Shown: piece after piece, positions 32,797-41,124 of the stretch
Layout: every line of letters begins with the position of its first letter
How positions within the stretch are numbered: position 1 is the stretch's first letter
Origin: JAHZFN01 sp965149945
Lineage (GTDB): Bacteria; Bacillota; Dehalobacteriia; UBA4068; UBA4997
Length of the DNA stretch: 47,473 bases
Assembly (NCBI GenBank): GCA_965149945.1
Contig: CBCTTQ010000017.1
Span: 1 to 47,473 of the forward strand
Reading direction: 5' to 3'
Position numbers and translations under genes: made by a program
Notes under the pieces: generated by a model
What the model saw: only the letters and a program-made list of their open reading frames with translations
Database searches by the model: none
Told to the model about the DNA's origin: nothing

Positions 32797-33552
32797 ATGA
32801 GAATGGGTGATTCTTTTGATAGAGGGGAAAATGAAATGCGGCCGGTTACCATCGAAAAAGGATTTATGCCTTATGCGGAAGGTTCCGCTTTGATCACCTG
32901 CGGTCATACGAAAGTAATTTGCACCGCCACGGTGGAAGCGGGGGTCCCCAAATTTATGGAAGAAGAGGAGGGGGGATGGCTGACCGCGGAATATTCCATG
33001 CTGCCGCGGGCAACCCAAACGCGGAACAATCGCCCTATCGGGAAAGTGAACGGACGCAGTCAGGAAATCCAGCGGCTGATCGGCCGCAGCCTGCGAGCGG
33101 CGGTGGATCTGCCCAATCTCGGTCCCTATACCATCAAAGTAGATTGTGATGTGATGCAGGCGGACGGAGGCACCAGAACCGCCTCTATTACCGGCGCTTA
33201 TGTGGCGGTGGTGGAAGCGCTGCGGTATATGCAGAAGAATAATATGTTGCCTGTCAATTTTTCACAAAAGCTGCCCTTGCGTGGGCAGGTGGCGGCGGTT
33301 AGCGTCGGTATTGTAGCGGGGGTTTCCTGTTTGGATCTTTGCTATCAAGAGGACAGCAGGGCGGATGTGGATATGAATGTGGTGCTGCTACGCAAAGTTG
33401 CAGAGACAGAAAATCATATTGTGGAAATTCAAGGTACTGCCGAACAAGAAAGCTTCAGCCGGACGCAGCTGAACCAATTGTTGGATTTGGCGGAAGTCGG
33501 TATTGAAGGATTATTCCGTTTGCAGCGGGACGCGTTAGGCTGTGCGGAATAA
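32797..33552 (+). CDS. rph: Ribonuclease PH
   Basis: This phosphate-dependent 3' exonuclease trims tRNA 3' ends. The 251-residue protein has the RNase PH core with RPVTIEKGFMPYAEGSALITCG near the start. It carries EYSMLPRATQTR, GRSQEIQRLIGRSLRAAVDL (substrate and phosphate Arg residues) and the D-rich YQEDSRADVDMN. Start ATG 32797 is six bases from AAGGAGG. It is 27 bp upstream of rdgB, a pairing common in Bacillota, and it is followed by tRNA genes. Confidence 0.95.
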   Translation: MRMGDSFDRGENEMRPVTIEKGFMPYAEGSALITCGHTKVICTATVEAGVPKFMEEEEGGWLTAEYSMLPRATQTRNNRPIGKVNGRSQEIQRLIGRSLRAAVDLPNLGPYTIKVDCDVMQADGGTRTASITGAYVAVVEALRYMQKNNMLPVNFSQKLPLRGQVAAVSVGIVAGVSCLDLCYQEDSRADVDMNVVLLRKVAETENHIVEIQGTAEQESFSRTQLNQLLDLAEVGIEGLFRLQRDALGCAE

Positions 33553-33579
33553 CAAATTGAAAAACAAAGGAGTTTGATT

Positions 33580-34170
33580 ATGGAACTTTTGTTGGCAACG
33601 GAAAACCAAAATAAAGTACAAGAACTGTCTAAAATGTTGGATCCGGAAAAATGGCAGGTAAGATCTTTGCGTGATTTTCCGCGAGTGGTTATTCCGCCGG
33701 AAGATGCTCCGGATTTCCTCGGAAATGCTTTGATCAAAGCACGAGCAGCGGCGCAGCAGACGGGTTTGTTGACTTTGGCGGATGATTCGGGATTGGCGGT
33801 GGATGCCTTAGACGGCGCGCCCGGCGTACGATCCGCGCGTTATGCCGGGGAAGAACATGATGATGACGCGAATAATCGCAAACTGCTTCGAGCATTGGCG
33901 GGAGTTCCTTCAGAAAAAAGAACGGCGCGTTTTCTTTCTTGCATTGTTTTGGTGACGCCGGAAGGGATAGAATATCACACGGTGGGTACCTGCGAAGGGC
34001 GCATTGCTTTGGCGCCGTCGGGAACAGGAGGGTTTGGCTACGATCCGCTGTTTTTGGTGGATGGTTTGGGAAAAACGATGGCGGAGTTATCCATGGAAGA
34101 AAAAAACGCCGTCAGCCACCGAGGAAAAGCTTTAAAAGAAATTTTACTGAAATTAAATGAAATCTATTGA
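33580..34170 (+). CDS. rdgB: XTP/dITP diphosphatase (RdgB/HAM1)
   Basis: This house-cleaning enzyme hydrolyses ITP, dITP and XTP. The 196-residue protein has the HAM1 start LATENQNKVQEL, the acidic LADDSGLAVDALDGAPGVRSARYAG and the substrate pocket GTGGFGYDPLF. The end run is MAELSMEEKNAVSHRGKAL. ATG 33580 is seven bases from GGAG. The stop lies inside the -35 region of the following tRNA promoter. Confidence 0.95.
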   Translation: MELLLATENQNKVQELSKMLDPEKWQVRSLRDFPRVVIPPEDAPDFLGNALIKARAAAQQTGLLTLADDSGLAVDALDGAPGVRSARYAGEEHDDDANNRKLLRALAGVPSEKRTARFLSCIVLVTPEGIEYHTVGTCEGRIALAPSGTGGFGYDPLFLVDGLGKTMAELSMEEKNAVSHRGKALKEILLKLNEIY

Positions 34171-34195
34171 TTTTTCTCTTGAAATGTGGTATATT
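34167..34195 (+). promoter_or_regulatory. Promoter of tRNA-Gly/tRNA-Arg
   Basis: TTGATT (34167-34172) overlaps the rdgB stop codon; 17-bp spacer; TATATT (34190-34195), 20 bases before tRNA-Gly. Confidence 0.75.
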
Positions 34196-34214
34196 AATTA
34201 ACGGACAGTCTTCT

Positions 34215-34288
34215 GCGGGTGTAACTCAATGGTAGAGAGTCAGCCTTCCAAGCTGAATACGTGGGTTCGATTCCCATCACCCGCTCCA
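34215..34288 (+). tRNA. tRNA-Gly (anticodon UCC)
   Basis: The cloverleaf has acceptor GCGGGTG/CACCCGC, anticodon loop CTTCCAA and encoded CCA. Confidence 0.96.
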
Positions 34289-34304
34289 TTTTTTTTACTG
34301 TCTT

Positions 34305-34381
<77 letters not shown>

Positions 34382-34396
34382 TCTAAGCCCTTGCGG

Positions 34397-34434
34397 AACC
34401 CAGATATGGCGCCCGAAAGGGTTTCTTTTATTTT
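34397..34434 (+). terminator. Weak terminator after tRNA-Arg
   Basis: AACCC (34397-34401) faces GGGTT (34419-34423), followed by TCTTTTATTTTT. The stem is short. Confidence 0.5.
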
Positions 34435-34612
34435 TCGAACTGATTTACAACAAAATCTTGGAGCAAGTATGACGCCGTATTTTGCGGCGGTTTATTTTTA
34501 GTTGATAATAATGTGATATTCTATAAAGAAAGAAAATAAAAAGATCTGCTGTTTGAATCTTGTAAAAGGTTGGCGGATAGGGCGGAGCGGCAGATTGTCT
34601 GGAGGAAACAAC

Positions 34613-35374
34613 GTGAATGATTTAACAAAAAATATCAACTTAAACGAGATTGTTCTCACCAATGACATTTTGGACAAGATCGCGACTAAAGAGGCTGTGA
34701 GTTGGGTAAAGAATTATACGGAACCTTTCCGCCAGTTGATGGTGTATTATAAATGCGCGATGATGTCGGTTGAAACAAAGTTTCGCGTGTTAAGCGAAGA
34801 ATATTCGTTGTCTTATTCTCGTAATCCCATCCAATCCATTAAGACTCGTTTGAAATCTTTTGAAAGTATTTTTGAAAAATTAGGTCGCAAAGGATTTCCG
34901 CGTTCTGTGGAATCATTGGAAAAGAACCTGAATGATGTGGCGGGGGTACGGGTGATTTGCTCTTTCCCGGAAGATGTATATATGTTGGCGGATGCTCTTT
35001 TGCAGCAAGATGATGTGCATTTGCTGGAAACCAAAGATTATATTAAAAATCCAAAACCAAACGGTTATCGCAGCTTGCACTTAATTGTGGAGGTTCCTAT
35101 CTTTTTGGCAAATACCAAAAAGATGATGAAGGTGGAAATTCAGCTACGTACCATTGCGATGGATTTTTGGGCGACACTGGAACATCAGTTGAAATATAAG
35201 AAACATCTGAAGGGAGCGGAAACCATCAGCGACGAGTTGTACCGCTGCGCGGAAATCAGCGCGAAGTTGGACACCAAAATGGACGAGATTCGCAAAACTT
35301 TGGAAAGCATCAACCGAGTCGATTCCGATCATTCCGTTACGGAATCTTTGCGGGAAAATCGGGAGCGAGCGTAA
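34613..35374 (+). CDS. Small alarmone synthetase (RelA/SpoT synthetase domain, RelQ-like)
   Basis: This 253-residue protein has a single (p)ppGpp synthetase domain and no hydrolase, TGS or ACT parts, so it makes pppGpp/ppGpp only. Family motifs are visible: ARVICSF-type GVRVICSFPEDVYMLAD, the PNGYRSLHLIV substrate loop and VEIQLRTIAMDFWATLEHQLKYKK. A coiled C-terminal helix follows, as in RelQ/YjbM oligomers, and the protein is about 40 residues longer than B. subtilis YjbM. The start is GTG 34613, seven bases from GGAGG (34601-34605). Confidence 0.9.
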   Translation: MNDLTKNINLNEIVLTNDILDKIATKEAVSWVKNYTEPFRQLMVYYKCAMMSVETKFRVLSEEYSLSYSRNPIQSIKTRLKSFESIFEKLGRKGFPRSVESLEKNLNDVAGVRVICSFPEDVYMLADALLQQDDVHLLETKDYIKNPKPNGYRSLHLIVEVPIFLANTKKMMKVEIQLRTIAMDFWATLEHQLKYKKHLKGAETISDELYRCAEISAKLDTKMDEIRKTLESINRVDSDHSVTESLRENRERA

Positions 35375-35418
35375 GAAAACAGATGTTTTTCAGATTTTAT
35401 TGAGAATTTGTTCATCTG

Positions 35419-35542
35419 TTGCACACATAAACAATCTATAATAAAATCGTAAGGCGAGGAGATAGTGTAACAGACTTTTTCAATTTTCTTTTCAAATCCT
35501 AAAATTCATAGCAAAAAGACCTGATTGCCGTCAGGTCTTTTT
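35419..35542 (+). ncRNA. Candidate short transcription unit 1
   Basis: TTGCAC (35419-35424), 17-bp spacer and TAAAAT (35442-35447) form a promoter. About 65 bases later a terminator follows: AAAAAGACCTGA (35513-35524) with TCAGGTCTTTTT (35531-35542). The frame between is empty except for AGGAG followed by GTG-TAA. It may be a small RNA of about 90 bases. Confidence 0.4.
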
Positions 35543-35623
35543 GTTATGAAGGGAATGATCAGGAAAAAGATTTTTTCTAAAAAAATAAAGAAAAGTTAAC
35601 AAACAGTTTATATTCACCCGTTA

Positions 35624-35743
35624 TGATATAACCATACCAAGGATGAAGCAAATACCAAAAACCTCAAATAATATAAATTCTTTTAATCCCTTTTCTAAAA
35701 AAATGAACGAAAGAGCCTACGTCAGTAGGCTCTTTCGTTTTTT
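35624..35743 (+). ncRNA. Candidate short transcription unit 2
   Basis: An extended -10 (TGATATAAC, 35624-35632) is followed about 75 bases later by a very strong terminator: a 15-bp stem (35706-35720 with 35725-35739, loop GTCA) and T-run. The only ATG frame runs through the hairpin and lacks a spaced ribosome binding site, so an RNA product is likelier than a protein. Confidence 0.4.
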
Positions 35744-36090
35744 AAGAAAACTTTGCTTATGGAAGCTGTTTGGCAATAGGTTGTTTCCGTCTGATTGTTT
35801 GAAGATTCTTCAGGGTTATTCTTTGGTAGTAAAGGGGAATTTTTTTCAGACGTTTGTTTTATGATTTTCCTTTGTTGATTGTACGTATCATGGCGTTCGC
35901 TTAAATGTCTTTTTCCCGCGTTTTGATATCGTCACAAATTGCGAGGAAAGCAGCTTGATTCGGAAGTCTTTTAAAAAGGGTTATTTATCGGATTGAAGCG
36001 TGTGGTTGAATCGCTGCCCGGTAAAAGCAATAATCAAAGCAGAAACAAAAACGAACAAAGAAACAAATAAGAAAATTCCGAAAAGAGGGG
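35744..36090. other. Intergenic stretch without recognised features
   Basis: The stretch is AT-rich. No frame with a ribosome binding site, tRNA, terminator or strong promoter was recognised on either strand. Confidence 0.5.
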
Positions 36091-36127
36091 AAAAAATAAG
36101 AAACCTCTGTTTTGAAAAACAGAGGTT
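36091..36127 (-). terminator. Terminator of tRNA-Leu (CAA)
   Basis: AACCTCTGTTTT (36102-36113) pairs with AAAACAGAGGTT (36116-36127); the reverse-strand tail is TCTTATTTTTT. Confidence 0.85.
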
Positions 36128-36130
36128 AAA

Positions 36131-36217
36131 TGGTGCCGAAGGCGGGACTTGAACCCGCACGTTGTCGCCAACACTGGATTTTGAGTCCAGCGCGTCTGCC
36201 AATTCCACCACTTCGGC
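36131..36217 (-). tRNA. tRNA-Leu (anticodon CAA)
   Basis: This class II tRNA has acceptor GCCGAAG/CTTCGGC, anticodon loop CTCAAAA, a long variable arm (TGTTGGCGACAACG) and encoded CCA. Confidence 0.96.
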
Positions 36218-36457
36218 ATGAGATATGCGTTCTTGCATCAGCAAGATTTATTATACACAAAAACGGGGCAAAAAGCAAGTCTTTTCTGAAAAAATTTTTT
36301 CTTTTTTTTATTAGGGAAAAAAGACGGTTGGTAAGGTGATTTTGTCAATCTGTTTGGAAGGGTCATTGATTTGCGGCGATGGAGAGCGTATAATAAAAGA
36401 AAAGGAACTGAAAAGAGAAAGAAACTATGATCTTTGTGTGGAGACAAGGAGGCTGCT

Positions 36458-37825
36458 ATGAAGCAACGGTCACGTTTTGTTTGTCAGGAATGCGGAGCGA
36501 CCAGCCCCAAATGGCAGGGGAGGTGTACTGCCTGCGGCGCTTGGAATTCCATGGTAGAAGAACAGCCACAGCCGGAATTATCCTCTCGGCGCGGCGTGAT
36601 GGTAGGCGCGGAGAATAGCGCTCCTTTGCCCATGAATCAGGTTGATCTCAGCCGAGTGCGGCGTTTTCCCGTCGGCATAGATGAATTAGACACAGTATTA
36701 GGCGGTGGTTTGGTCCCCGGTTCTTTTGTTTTGTTGGGCGGAGAACCCGGCATCGGTAAAAGCACCATTTTGTTACAGTTGGCATTGGCGGTCAGCGGGA
36801 GCCTGGGGAATGTACTGTATGTCAGCGGAGAAGAAAGCTCCGCTCAGGTTCGAATGCGAGCGGAACGTCTGGGGGCAGTTTCCGAGCGCCTGTTGCTGTT
36901 GACGGAAAATAATTTAGAATTGATTTTATATCATGCGAAAAAAAGTAACTGTAAACTTTTGATTGTGGATTCTATTCAGACGGTTTTTTTGCCGGAACTT
37001 TCGGCAGCTCCGGGCAGTGTGTCCCAGGTGCGCCAATGTGGCTCTGAATTGCTGCGTCTGGCCAAAGACAGTGGTATTACGGTTATTTTGGTGGGTCATG
37101 TAACCAAAGAGGGAACTTTGGCGGGGCCACGAGTGTTGGAGCACATGGTAGATACGGTGCTGTATTTTGAAGGGGAACGCATCAGTAGTTTGCGCCTGCT
37201 TCGCGCCATTAAAAATCGTTTTGGCTCTACCAATGAATTGGGTGTTTTCGAGATGACCGGCAGAGGATTGCTGCCTGTCAGCGATCCTACAGCGGTATTT
37301 CTTTCACGTCATGAAAATCGCGTCAGCGGATCCACAGTGGGGTGCGCGTTGCAGGGAACGCGTCCGGTGATGTTAGAAATCCAGGCTTTGACCAGTCCCA
37401 GTTCCTTTGGCAATCCTCGGCGTCTTGCTTCGGGCATTGATTATAACCGCTTGCTGATTATCATTGCGGTGCTGGAGAAAAAGATTGGGTTACATTTGGG
37501 AGATCAAGATATTTATCTCAATGTGATCGGGGGTCTGAAGGTGGACGATCCATCCATTGATCTGGCTATTGCCGCCGCTATCGTTAGCAGTTATCGTGAA
37601 CAGCCTTTGCCTGCCCATACGGTAGTAATGGGAGAGATTGGTTTGACAGGAGAGTTACGTTCGGCGGGACAGACCGCGCGTCGTTTGAGTGAAATGCGAA
37701 AGTTGGGATTTTCCACAGCCATTATTGCGAAGGAAAAAGGTGTCAATGAAAGCGGCGCCAAATTGAATTTAACATTGTTCCAGGTGGAAACTTTGCAAAA
37801 AGCGTTATCCTGTTTGGGATTTTAA
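36458..37825 (+). CDS. radA: DNA repair protein RadA/Sms
   Basis: This recombination helicase drives branch migration with RecA. The 455-residue protein has an N-terminal zinc finger (C9, C12, C23, C26), a RecA-like core with Walker A GGEPGIGKST (about 94-103) and the RadA-specific KNRFGSTNE motif near 250. A Lon-protease-like C-terminal domain with SGIDYNRLLIIIAVLEKK completes it. AAGGAGG precedes ATG 36458. In many relatives disA follows radA; here carD does. Confidence 0.96.
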   Translation: MKQRSRFVCQECGATSPKWQGRCTACGAWNSMVEEQPQPELSSRRGVMVGAENSAPLPMNQVDLSRVRRFPVGIDELDTVLGGGLVPGSFVLLGGEPGIGKSTILLQLALAVSGSLGNVLYVSGEESSAQVRMRAERLGAVSERLLLLTENNLELILYHAKKSNCKLLIVDSIQTVFLPELSAAPGSVSQVRQCGSELLRLAKDSGITVILVGHVTKEGTLAGPRVLEHMVDTVLYFEGERISSLRLLRAIKNRFGSTNELGVFEMTGRGLLPVSDPTAVFLSRHENRVSGSTVGCALQGTRPVMLEIQALTSPSSFGNPRRLASGIDYNRLLIIIAVLEKKIGLHLGDQDIYLNVIGGLKVDDPSIDLAIAAAIVSSYREQPLPAHTVVMGEIGLTGELRSAGQTARRLSEMRKLGFSTAIIAKEKGVNESGAKLNLTLFQVETLQKALSCLGF

Positions 37826-37835
37826 AACGGTAAAG

Positions 37836-37869
37836 AAAACAGCTCCGGACGTCCGTCCGGGCTGTTTTT
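37836..37869 (+). terminator. Terminator after radA
   Basis: The hairpin AACAGC-TCCGGAC-GTCC-GTCCGGG-CTGTT (37838-37866) ends in T5. Confidence 0.85.
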
Positions 37870-37975
37870 GTTGTGATAAAATATAAAATAAGGTGATGAA
37901 ATTGCGTATAACAGATCTTTTTTTAGTAGGTTGACAGGAATTTTACAAAAATAGAAGAATAAAGAAAATTATATC

Positions 37976-38047
37976 TTGACAAGCCATATGTCATATGATA
38001 AAATAATCTATTTGTGCATTGACACTTCCTCCTTCTTTTGTTATAAT
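37976..38047 (+). promoter_or_regulatory. Tandem consensus promoters of carD
   Basis: P1: TTGACA (37976-37981), 17 bp, TAAAAT (37999-38004). P2: TTGACA (38019-38024), 17 bp, TATAAT (38042-38047). The P1 spacer holds CATATG-T-CATATG (37984-37996), a possible operator. Confidence 0.85.
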
Positions 38048-38083
38048 ATAGATAAGGCAATATTGCGAGTAGGAGGTGAGATT

Positions 38084-38593
38084 ATGTTTGCTGTTGGAGA
38101 CAAGGTGGTTCATCCGATTCATGGTGCAGGCATAATCGAAGGTGTTGAAGCGAAGGAATTTCTGGGAGAGAAAAAAGATTATTTTATTTTGAGTATTCCA
38201 TCTTGCAGCATGAAGATCATGATCCCTTGCGACGGAGCGGATACCACCGGTATTCGTCGGATTATCAGCAAAGATGATTGCCAAAAAGTATTTCAGATTC
38301 TGCGGGAGGGGGTTATGGATAAAACATTATCCAAAGAAATCCCCAATGCAAAATGGAATTATCGTCATCGTATTTTGATGGAAAAGATCAAAAGCGGGAA
38401 TGTGTATGATTTGGCCGACATTGTGCGGGTACTGAGTTTGCGTAATCGAGAAAAGCCACTGTCGGGTGGTGAGAAAAGAGTTTTGGATCAGGCCAGAAGC
38501 ATTTTGGCCAGTGAGTTGTCTTTAGTCGGAGAAATTACTACCGAGGCGGCAGAAGCGAAGATCAATGCGCTCTTGTTATTAAAAGCGGAATAA
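38084..38593 (+). CDS. carD: CarD family transcriptional regulator
   Basis: This 169-residue protein has an N-terminal CarD/TRCF RNA-polymerase-interacting Tudor-like domain (FAVGDKVVHPIHGAGIIEGVE, about 1-60) and a helical DNA-contacting C-terminal domain. CarD proteins bind the RNA polymerase beta subunit and stabilise open complexes at rRNA and other promoters. Start 38084 is set by TAGGAGGTGAG upstream; the longer frame crosses the promoters. Two consensus promoters in tandem suggest high expression. Confidence 0.9.
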   Translation: MFAVGDKVVHPIHGAGIIEGVEAKEFLGEKKDYFILSIPSCSMKIMIPCDGADTTGIRRIISKDDCQKVFQILREGVMDKTLSKEIPNAKWNYRHRILMEKIKSGNVYDLADIVRVLSLRNREKPLSGGEKRVLDQARSILASELSLVGEITTEAAEAKINALLLLKAE

Positions 38594-38605
38594 CGGAAAC
38601 GCGGA

Positions 38606-38640
38606 AAGCAAGATCCCATGGGCATGGGGTTTTGCTTTTC
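38606..38640 (+). terminator. Terminator after carD
   Basis: AAGCAAGATCCCATG (38606-38620) pairs with CATGGGGTTTTGCTT (38623-38637, G-U pairs), followed by TTTCTTATTTTT. Confidence 0.75.
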
Positions 38641-38785
38641 TTATTTTTGGCAGGATTTGACTTCTTTGTAGCGAATAGGTAACGAGAAGGGTAATCAGTT
38701 GTGTGAGAGGGAATTTGTTGTGATTTTGCGACGGCGGTGTTATGGAATTGTGTGAGTGATGTTGTATGGGAAGGTGTGACAGTTG

Positions 38786-39868
38786 ATGCGAAAATTTTTA
38801 AATGTATTTATAACTGTTTGGATCACGGCGGCAGCTTTTGCCGGATCATATTATCTTTGTCGGGATCAGCATATGGATCCTTATGTGATGTGGAGTGCCA
38901 TTATTATTGTGACTTTGTTGGCATGTTTTGTTTCAGCTTGGTGGATTCCGGTTATTACGGAGTGGGTTCGGAATAAGGTCAGCAATCTGTCCAAAATGCC
39001 TGTTGTAGATATTATCAGCGGCGCGGTGGGTTTAGTGTTTGGGTTGGTGATGGCGGCTCTTTTGAACAGTATTTTGATTGAGATTCCTTTAATCGGCATT
39101 TATTTGTCAGTGTTTACTTATGTAGTATTGGCTTATGTCTGCGCGCTGGTGGGATATCGCAAACGCAGCGACATCGCCAATTGGCTTCATACCCTCAGTA
39201 AGAAGGAAAAACGCCCGGAGCCGGAAATTGCTCAGGATATTGGATTGACTGCGGCGAACCCGAAAATTTTGGATACCAGTGTGATTATCGATGGCAGAAT
39301 CAACGATATTTGCCAGACGGGATTTATCGAAGGGCAAATGGTAATTCCCAATTTTGTGTTGGATGAGCTGCGGCATATTTCCGATTCTCCCAATTTGCTG
39401 CGCCGTAATCGAGGCCGTCGTGGTTTGGATATTTTGCATTTGCTGCAAAAAGATTATCCCGGCAAGGTTCTGGTCACCAATTTGGACTATCCTGATATCG
39501 CGGAAGTAGACAGCAAACTATTACGCTTGGCGAAGGATTTGAACGGAGTGGTTATTACCAATGATTATAACTTAAATAAAGTGGCGCAGGTGCAGGGTGT
39601 GACAGTGCTCAATATCAACGAATTGTCCAATGCGCTGAAACCGGTGGTTTTGCCCGGAGAAATGATGACGGTGGAAGTTATTCGGGAAGGGAAAGAACAA
39701 AACCAAGGACTGGCCTATTTGGACGACGGAACGATGATTGTTGTGGAGAACGGTAAAAAATATATCGGACAAACTATTAATGTGGAAGTGAGCAGTGTGC
39801 TGCAAACTTCTGCCGGAAGAATGATTTTTGTGCGGTATGTCAAAAATAAGGGAGAAGGCGGGCGATAA
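38786..39868 (+). CDS. yacL: PIN/TRAM domain membrane protein (YacL-like)
   Basis: This roughly 360-residue protein has four membrane helices (about 5-115), a PIN nuclease domain starting at KILDTSVIIDGRINDI (Asp residues bind metal), and a C-terminal TRAM RNA-binding domain. The C-terminal run is EGKEQNQGLAYLDDGTMIVVE. It keeps the yacL-ispD-ispF order of Bacillus. Predicted role is a membrane-bound RNase; no substrate is known. ATG 38786 is nine bases from AAGGTG, with a TTG one codon earlier as the alternative. Confidence 0.9.
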   Translation: MRKFLNVFITVWITAAAFAGSYYLCRDQHMDPYVMWSAIIIVTLLACFVSAWWIPVITEWVRNKVSNLSKMPVVDIISGAVGLVFGLVMAALLNSILIEIPLIGIYLSVFTYVVLAYVCALVGYRKRSDIANWLHTLSKKEKRPEPEIAQDIGLTAANPKILDTSVIIDGRINDICQTGFIEGQMVIPNFVLDELRHISDSPNLLRRNRGRRGLDILHLLQKDYPGKVLVTNLDYPDIAEVDSKLLRLAKDLNGVVITNDYNLNKVAQVQGVTVLNINELSNALKPVVLPGEMMTVEVIREGKEQNQGLAYLDDGTMIVVENGKKYIGQTINVEVSSVLQTSAGRMIFVRYVKNKGEGGR

Positions 39869-39869
39869 C

Positions 39870-40595
39870 ATGCAGGTTACGGCGATTGTGGTTGCCGCGG
39901 GAAAAGGAACACGCATGGGTTTGGGATTTAATAAAGTTTATGCGGAATTGGGAGATAAGCCGGTTTTGGCTCATTCTCTCATTTGTTTGCAGCAAAACCC
40001 CCGGATTGCGCAGATCATTGTAGTGGCGGCTTCCGGAGAAGAAGAAATCGCGCGCCGAGTCATCGAAACGTATAATATCCAAAAGGCGGGAAATGTGATT
40101 ACCGGCGGCAGTACTCGGTTTCGTTCTGTAGCGGCAGCTTTGCCCCATATGAACTGTCAATCTGATGTGGTGTTGGTTCATGATGGCGCGCGTCCCTTTT
40201 TGTCTGCTGACGATTTAGAGGCTGTGATTCAGGAGGGCTCTCGTGGCGGCGGGGCAATTTTGGCGACGCCGGTGACTGACACCATCAAGCGGGTAAGATT
40301 GTCCGCAAAGGATGCTGCATGCAAAGCTCGAGGGGTAATTATAGAGACGCCGGATCGGAGTACTTTATGGCGGGCATTGACTCCGCAGGTTTTTCCTATC
40401 TCTTTGTTTTTGGAAGCTTATAGTGCGCTGGGCAGCACCGTGACCGATGATGCTTCCTTGTTGGAAGCCATGGGAAGTAACGTCAAAATTGTGGAAGGCA
40501 GCCCGGAAAATATTAAGATTACCAATCCAATGGATTTGATGGTAGCGGAATTATTTTTGCGAGAAAAAAATAAGAAGGTGACAAGATGCGAGTAG
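39870..40595 (+). CDS. ispD: 2-C-methyl-D-erythritol 4-phosphate cytidylyltransferase
   Basis: Third step of the MEP isoprenoid pathway: CTP plus MEP gives CDP-ME. The 241-residue protein has the nucleotide loop VVAAGKGTRMG at 6-16, VLVHDGARPF and the TPQVFP motif, with VTDDASLLE. It starts one base after the yacL stop and its own end overlaps ispF by 10 bp, so the three genes are coupled. Confidence 0.95.
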   Translation: MQVTAIVVAAGKGTRMGLGFNKVYAELGDKPVLAHSLICLQQNPRIAQIIVVAASGEEEIARRVIETYNIQKAGNVITGGSTRFRSVAAALPHMNCQSDVVLVHDGARPFLSADDLEAVIQEGSRGGGAILATPVTDTIKRVRLSAKDAACKARGVIIETPDRSTLWRALTPQVFPISLFLEAYSALGSTVTDDASLLEAMGSNVKIVEGSPENIKITNPMDLMVAELFLREKNKKVTRCE

Positions 40596-41080
40596 GAATC
40601 GGCTATGATGTGCATGAATTGGTAGAAAATCGAAAGCTCATCCTGGGTGGGGTGGAAATTTTTCATGAAAAGGGACTGCTGGGACATTCCGATGCCGATG
40701 TACTGGCGCATGCGGTGATGGACGCTTTGTTAGGCGCTGCCGCTTTGGGTGATATCGGACAATTATACCCGGATACGGATCCTCGGTATCAAGACGCGGA
40801 CAGTTTGGCATTGTTGCGGGATGTGATCATCCGTATTCAGGCGGCCGGTTATCGAGTGATTAATGTGGACGCTGTCATTATGGCGCAGCAGCCGAAGCTG
40901 GCTCCCTATTTACGGGAAATGCAGCAAAATTTAGCGGAAGCGATGCGGATCGGCATTTTTGATGTGGGAGTAAAAGCTACTACCACTGAAAAATTGGGTT
41001 TTGTAGGAAGAGAAGAAGGCATCGCCGTGCAGGCGGTGGCTTTGATCGAAAGCATTCATCCTCAAATCACCATGATTTAA
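40586..41080 (+). CDS. ispF: 2-C-methyl-D-erythritol 2,4-cyclodiphosphate synthase
   Basis: Fifth step of the MEP pathway. The 164-residue trimeric zinc enzyme has the metal ligands D8-x-H10 in GYDVHEL and the later His in GLLGHSDADVLAHAVMDALLGA. Tail motifs KATTTEKLGFVGREEGIA are complete. The start overlaps the ispD end, with AAGGTGA upstream. Confidence 0.96.
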   Translation: MRVGIGYDVHELVENRKLILGGVEIFHEKGLLGHSDADVLAHAVMDALLGAAALGDIGQLYPDTDPRYQDADSLALLRDVIIRIQAAGYRVINVDAVIMAQQPKLAPYLREMQQNLAEAMRIGIFDVGVKATTTEKLGFVGREEGIAVQAVALIESIHPQITMI

Positions 41081-41124
41081 TCGATTGAGATACGGAAGAC
41101 GAAGAAAAAAAGAGTGGAGAGATT

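Noticed and set aside
35643..35864. 73-codon frame after the second short transcription unit's promoter
   Set aside because: It passes through a 15-bp terminator hairpin and its AAGG touches the ATG; no supporting features.
35981..36244. Reverse-strand frame with hydrophobic stretches over tRNA-Leu
   Set aside because: The first third is translated tRNA and the rest is AT-rich intergenic sequence with no ribosome binding site of its own.
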